From JAKJGV01 sp964617565 (GTDB lineage Bacteria; Verrucomicrobiota; Kiritimatiellia; CAIQIC01; JAGNIJ01), in the NCBI GenBank assembly GCA_964617565.1, contig CAZTYH010000088.1:1-8956 (forward strand): 8,956 nucleotides of DNA, given 5' to 3'. The notes under the pieces were generated by a model. That model was not told where the DNA came from. It ran no database searches and saw only the letters and a list, made by a program, of their open reading frames with translations. The position numbers and the translations under genes are program-made. Positions 7,728 through 8,956 of this stretch are shown one piece after another (position 1 is the first letter of the stretch; every line of letters begins with the position of its first letter).

Positions 7728-8149
7728 GTTTGCTTAAGTCCGTTCCGGATGGCCTGGGCCGTCCGGCTCATCTCTTCCATATTATCATACTTCTTTGCTG
7801 CCCAATTCCAATGGTGCCCATCCGTCGCGAATCGCGGGATCACATGGAAATGCAGGTGAGGAACCACCTGCCCGGCCGCCTCGCCGTTCGCCTGTACGAT
7901 ATTGACCCCGTCGGCCTTCAATCCGTTCATCTGGGCCGCGACGATCTGCTGAACGATATTCATCACGCGCGCGAGCATGCCCACCGGGATATCGGTGATG
8001 CGCTCGACGTGTTGCTTGGGGATCACGAGGGCGTGGCCCTTGACGATCGGGCCGATGTCCATGAACGCCAGGATTTCCGCGTCTTCATATACTTTGGTGG
8101 AAGGGATGTTGCCCGCAACCAGCTTGCAGAAAATGCACGAATCATTCAT
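7724..8149 (-). CDS. HIT (histidine triad) family protein
   Basis: A small cytoplasmic nucleotide-binding hydrolase or transferase of the HIT superfamily (Hint/HinT-like branch), 141 aa, the usual length. Visible: an N-terminal CIFC pair (C5, C8) which, with H47 (PKQHVE) and H98, can form the structural zinc site seen in many Hint proteins; DIGPIVKGHALVIPKQH (31-47), the conserved beta-strand and turn; and the catalytic triad H98-L-H100-F-H102 in VVPHLHFHVIPR. Family members cleave adenosine phosphoramidates and aminoacyl-AMP adducts. The start ATG 8149 is well supported by GGAGG (8159-8155), spaced 5 nt. The gene overlaps the upstream small membrane protein gene by 8 nt and the downstream gene by 4 nt. 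The exact physiological substrate is not deducible. Confidence 0.95.
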   Translation of the reverse strand: MNDSCIFCKLVAGNIPSTKVYEDAEILAFMDIGPIVKGHALVIPKQHVERITDIPVGMLARVMNIVQQIVAAQMNGLKADGVNIVQANGEAAGQVVPHLHFHVIPRFATDGHHWNWAAKKYDNMEEMSRTAQAIRNGLKQT

Positions 8150-8354
8150 GGAAACCTCCGTGTTGATGGGCCGGAAGACCGGAGGGCTGACAGATTTCCG
8201 GTTGCTGGCGGGTCAGATACATGTACCGGGCGGTCAGACCGATCAGCGCGATCGCCAGAATGCCCGCCAGCAGCAGGCGCTCTTCGGGCGCAAAATCGAA
8301 CCACGACTTCAGCCAGTCGAGATCCAGCTCCAGCTTCTTTTTCTTCGGAATCAT
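8142..8354 (-). CDS. small single-span membrane protein, first gene of the operon
   Basis: A 70-aa protein I do not recognise. It has a charged N-terminus (KKKK at 4-7, then acidic/aromatic LDLDWLKSWFDF), one hydrophobic segment RLLLAGILAIALIGLTARYMYL (about 26-47), and a polar tail ending GLPAHQHGGFHE with two tail histidines (H63, H65) plus H69. The basic N-terminus suggests a cytoplasmic N-terminus with the tail outside, although arginines R43 and R49 flank the other side. The start ATG 8354 has only a weak ribosome site (GTAGAG region). The case for a real gene is its operon position: it overlaps the HIT start by 8 nt and contains that gene's Shine-Dalgarno, and its hydropathy is protein-like. 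No function is proposed. Confidence 0.7.
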   Translation of the reverse strand: MIPKKKKLELDLDWLKSWFDFAPEERLLLAGILAIALIGLTARYMYLTRQQPEICQPSGLPAHQHGGFHE

Positions 8355-8410
8355 GCAGCTACTCTACATGCTTTGCCGGACTGCGCCACAACTTTTCGGG
8401 GCCTGCTGTT

Positions 8411-8441
8411 GCCGATGAAGTGGTTCGTAACGTCGGCTTTT
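8411..8441 (+). terminator. weak terminator-like hairpin, plus strand
   Basis: GCCGATG (8411-8417) can pair with CGTCGGC (8431-8437), one pair being G-U, across a 13-nt loop, followed by TTTT (8438-8441) and then GCTTT. The shape resembles an intrinsic terminator, but no plus-strand gene lies upstream to be terminated. It could block stray transcription into leuS, act in a long leuS leader, or be chance. Confidence 0.3.
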
Positions 8442-8489
8442 GCTTTCACTGTTCAGATGCCGGCACGAGAATCCGTCGTTGCCGGTTTG

Positions 8490-8521
8490 TCACAACGCGT
8501 CGCGGCCGCGACGCGTTGTGA
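8490..8521. repeat. perfect 32-bp palindrome with no spacer
   Basis: Each arm is 16 bp; the left arm is TCACAACGCGTCGCGG and the right arm is its exact reverse complement, centred between 8505 and 8506 on a NotI-type GCGGCCGC (8502-8509). Symmetry breaks at 8489/8522 (G/G). There is no T-run on either side, so it is not an ordinary rho-independent terminator. It lies between two divergent promoters. It could be an operator for a dimeric regulator, a REP-like or miniature mobile repeat, or a cruciform-forming site. No second copy was seen in the window. Confidence 0.9.
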
Positions 8522-8561
8522 GAGTAGAAGAAGAAGGCCGGTTGAGTGTAGTGGCACGTAT

Positions 8562-8580
8562 CCTGTTTGATACAAACAGG
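8562..8580. repeat. inverted repeat, possible hairpin or operator
   Basis: CCTGTTTG-ATA-CAAACAGG is a perfect 8-bp stem with a 3-nt loop in the leuS upstream region, 152 bp before the leuS start. It is not followed by a T-run. It could be a dimer-binding operator or a hairpin in the leuS leader RNA. Confidence 0.6.
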
Positions 8581-8610
8581 TTGGGAGGCCGTTGACTGAT
8601 GCGGTATGCG

Positions 8611-8624
8611 CATTCATTTGAATG
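8611..8624. repeat. short inverted repeat upstream of leuS
   Basis: CATTCA-TT-TGAATG is a 6-bp inverted repeat with a 2-nt centre, 108 bp before the leuS start. It is short enough to be chance, but it is the third dyad in about 130 bp. Confidence 0.3.
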
Positions 8625-8719
8625 GGGGCAGTGATTTGAGGGGGATTTCGTGGCCGAGTGTTTTTTTCTGCTGATTTGATCCATCCATCCGGTATGCTTC
8701 GCGGGTATTTGCGATGAGC

Positions 8720-8726
8720 GAGGTGA
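8720..8726 (+). promoter_or_regulatory. leuS ribosome binding site
   Basis: GAGGTGA lies 6 nt before ATG 8733. The other in-frame ATG at 8727 abuts this site directly, so the spacing decides for 8733 and gives the N-terminus MAAYPFAEIEKKW. Confidence 0.8.
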
Positions 8727-8732
8727 ATGATT

Positions 8733-8956
8733 ATGGCGGCGTATCCATTTGCTGAAATAGAGAAGAAGTGGCAGAAAACCTGGGAAGAGGGGCAAACGTT
8801 CAAAACCCCGCCCCGGCCCGATCCCGCAAAGCGGAAGTTCTATGTCCTAGACATGTTCCCATATCCCAGCGGTGCGGGGCTGCATGTCGGCCATCCGGAA
8901 GGCTATACCGCCACGGACATTGTCGCACGCTACAAGCGCATGAAAGGTTTCAACGT
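8733..8956 (+). CDS. leuS: leucyl-tRNA synthetase, partial (N-terminus only)
   Basis: Class I aminoacyl-tRNA synthetase that charges tRNA-Leu with leucine in the cytoplasm. Only 74 complete codons are in the window; the frame is open to the right edge. The N-terminus MAAYPFAEIEKKWQKTWEE is the usual LeuRS opening helix. It is followed by KFYVLDMFPYPSGAGLHVGH (35-54), carrying the class I HIGH-type signature as HVGH (51-54), and then PEGYTATDIVARYKRMKGFN, all diagnostic of bacterial LeuRS. The start is set by GAGGTGA 6 nt upstream of ATG 8733. It is divergent from the M16/HIT operon. No leucine-codon leader peptide or T-box was identified upstream. Confidence 0.97.
   Translation, partial: MAAYPFAEIEKKWQKTWEEGQTFKTPPRPDPAKRKFYVLDMFPYPSGAGLHVGHPEGYTATDIVARYKRMKGFN

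Larger units (their letters stand above)
8355..8732. other. divergent intergenic region between the M16/HIT operon and leuS
   Basis: These 378 bp hold no credible gene: the frames crossing them are short, overlap leuS, or lack family features. It must contain promoters for the minus-strand operon and for leuS, but no convincing -35/-10 pair was found for either. It contains a 32-bp palindrome, three smaller inverted repeats and a seven-T tract at 8661-8667. No T-box antiterminator motif (AGGGTGG...ACCGCG type) was found upstream of leuS. Confidence 0.7.

Noticed and set aside
8661..8667. Seven-T tract as an intrinsic terminator
   Set aside because: No stable GC-rich hairpin directly precedes it on the plus strand.
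8625..8732. T-box riboswitch or leucine attenuator before leuS
   Set aside because: No T-box sequence, no leucine-rich leader peptide and no terminator hairpin directly before the start were found.
8453..8803. Minus-strand frames of 101-116 codons across the palindrome and into leuS
   Set aside because: They overlap the leuS start on the opposite strand, cross the palindrome and look non-protein-like.
1..8956. CRISPR array, insertion sequence, tRNA or rRNA gene
   Set aside because: No spaced direct repeats, transposase motifs, terminal repeats or recognisable RNA gene sequences were seen.

Overview
The window is chromosomal core or near-core DNA from a GC-rich bacterium. Two small proteins point to the PVC superphylum (Planctomycetes, Verrucomicrobia, Kiritimatiellota, Lentisphaerota and relatives). 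One, at 7314-7727, reads as the Minf_1886-type family, which I recall as restricted to Verrucomicrobia and Planctomycetes. The other, at 4247-4642, is a DUF1844 protein. The phylum is inferred from recalled family distributions; no rRNA or tRNA gene is present to confirm it. No mobile element, CRISPR array or RNA gene was seen.

Left part (1-4230): four separate transcription units. A sugar-nucleotide epimerase/dehydratase gene runs off the left edge on the minus strand. Divergent from it is a cytoplasmic phosphodiesterase of the alkaline-phosphatase/NPP superfamily with all its metal ligands. This converges, with only 18 bp between stop codons, on a minus-strand GAF-GGDEF diguanylate cyclase. 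Divergent from the cyclase is a secreted endonuclease/exonuclease/phosphatase-fold hydrolase, which in turn converges (16 bp) on the next operon. No clear intrinsic terminator is visible in either convergent gap.

Middle (8354 down to 4247, minus strand): a tight five-gene operon. In transcription order it encodes a 70-aa single-span membrane protein, a HIT-family nucleotide hydrolase, the Minf_1886-type protein, an 888-aa exported tandem M16 zinc peptidase, and a DUF1844 protein. The junctions are an 8-nt overlap, an ATGA overlap, an 8-nt gap and an ATGA overlap, so translational coupling is likely. Two or three of the five products have no known function, which makes this the best candidate here for an undescribed functional group.

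Right edge: a 378-bp divergent intergenic region separates the operon from leuS, whose first 74 codons (with the HVGH class I signature) lie in the window. The intergenic region holds a perfect 32-bp palindrome and several smaller inverted repeats. Apart from this region and the operon, the window is ordinary housekeeping and signalling sequence.
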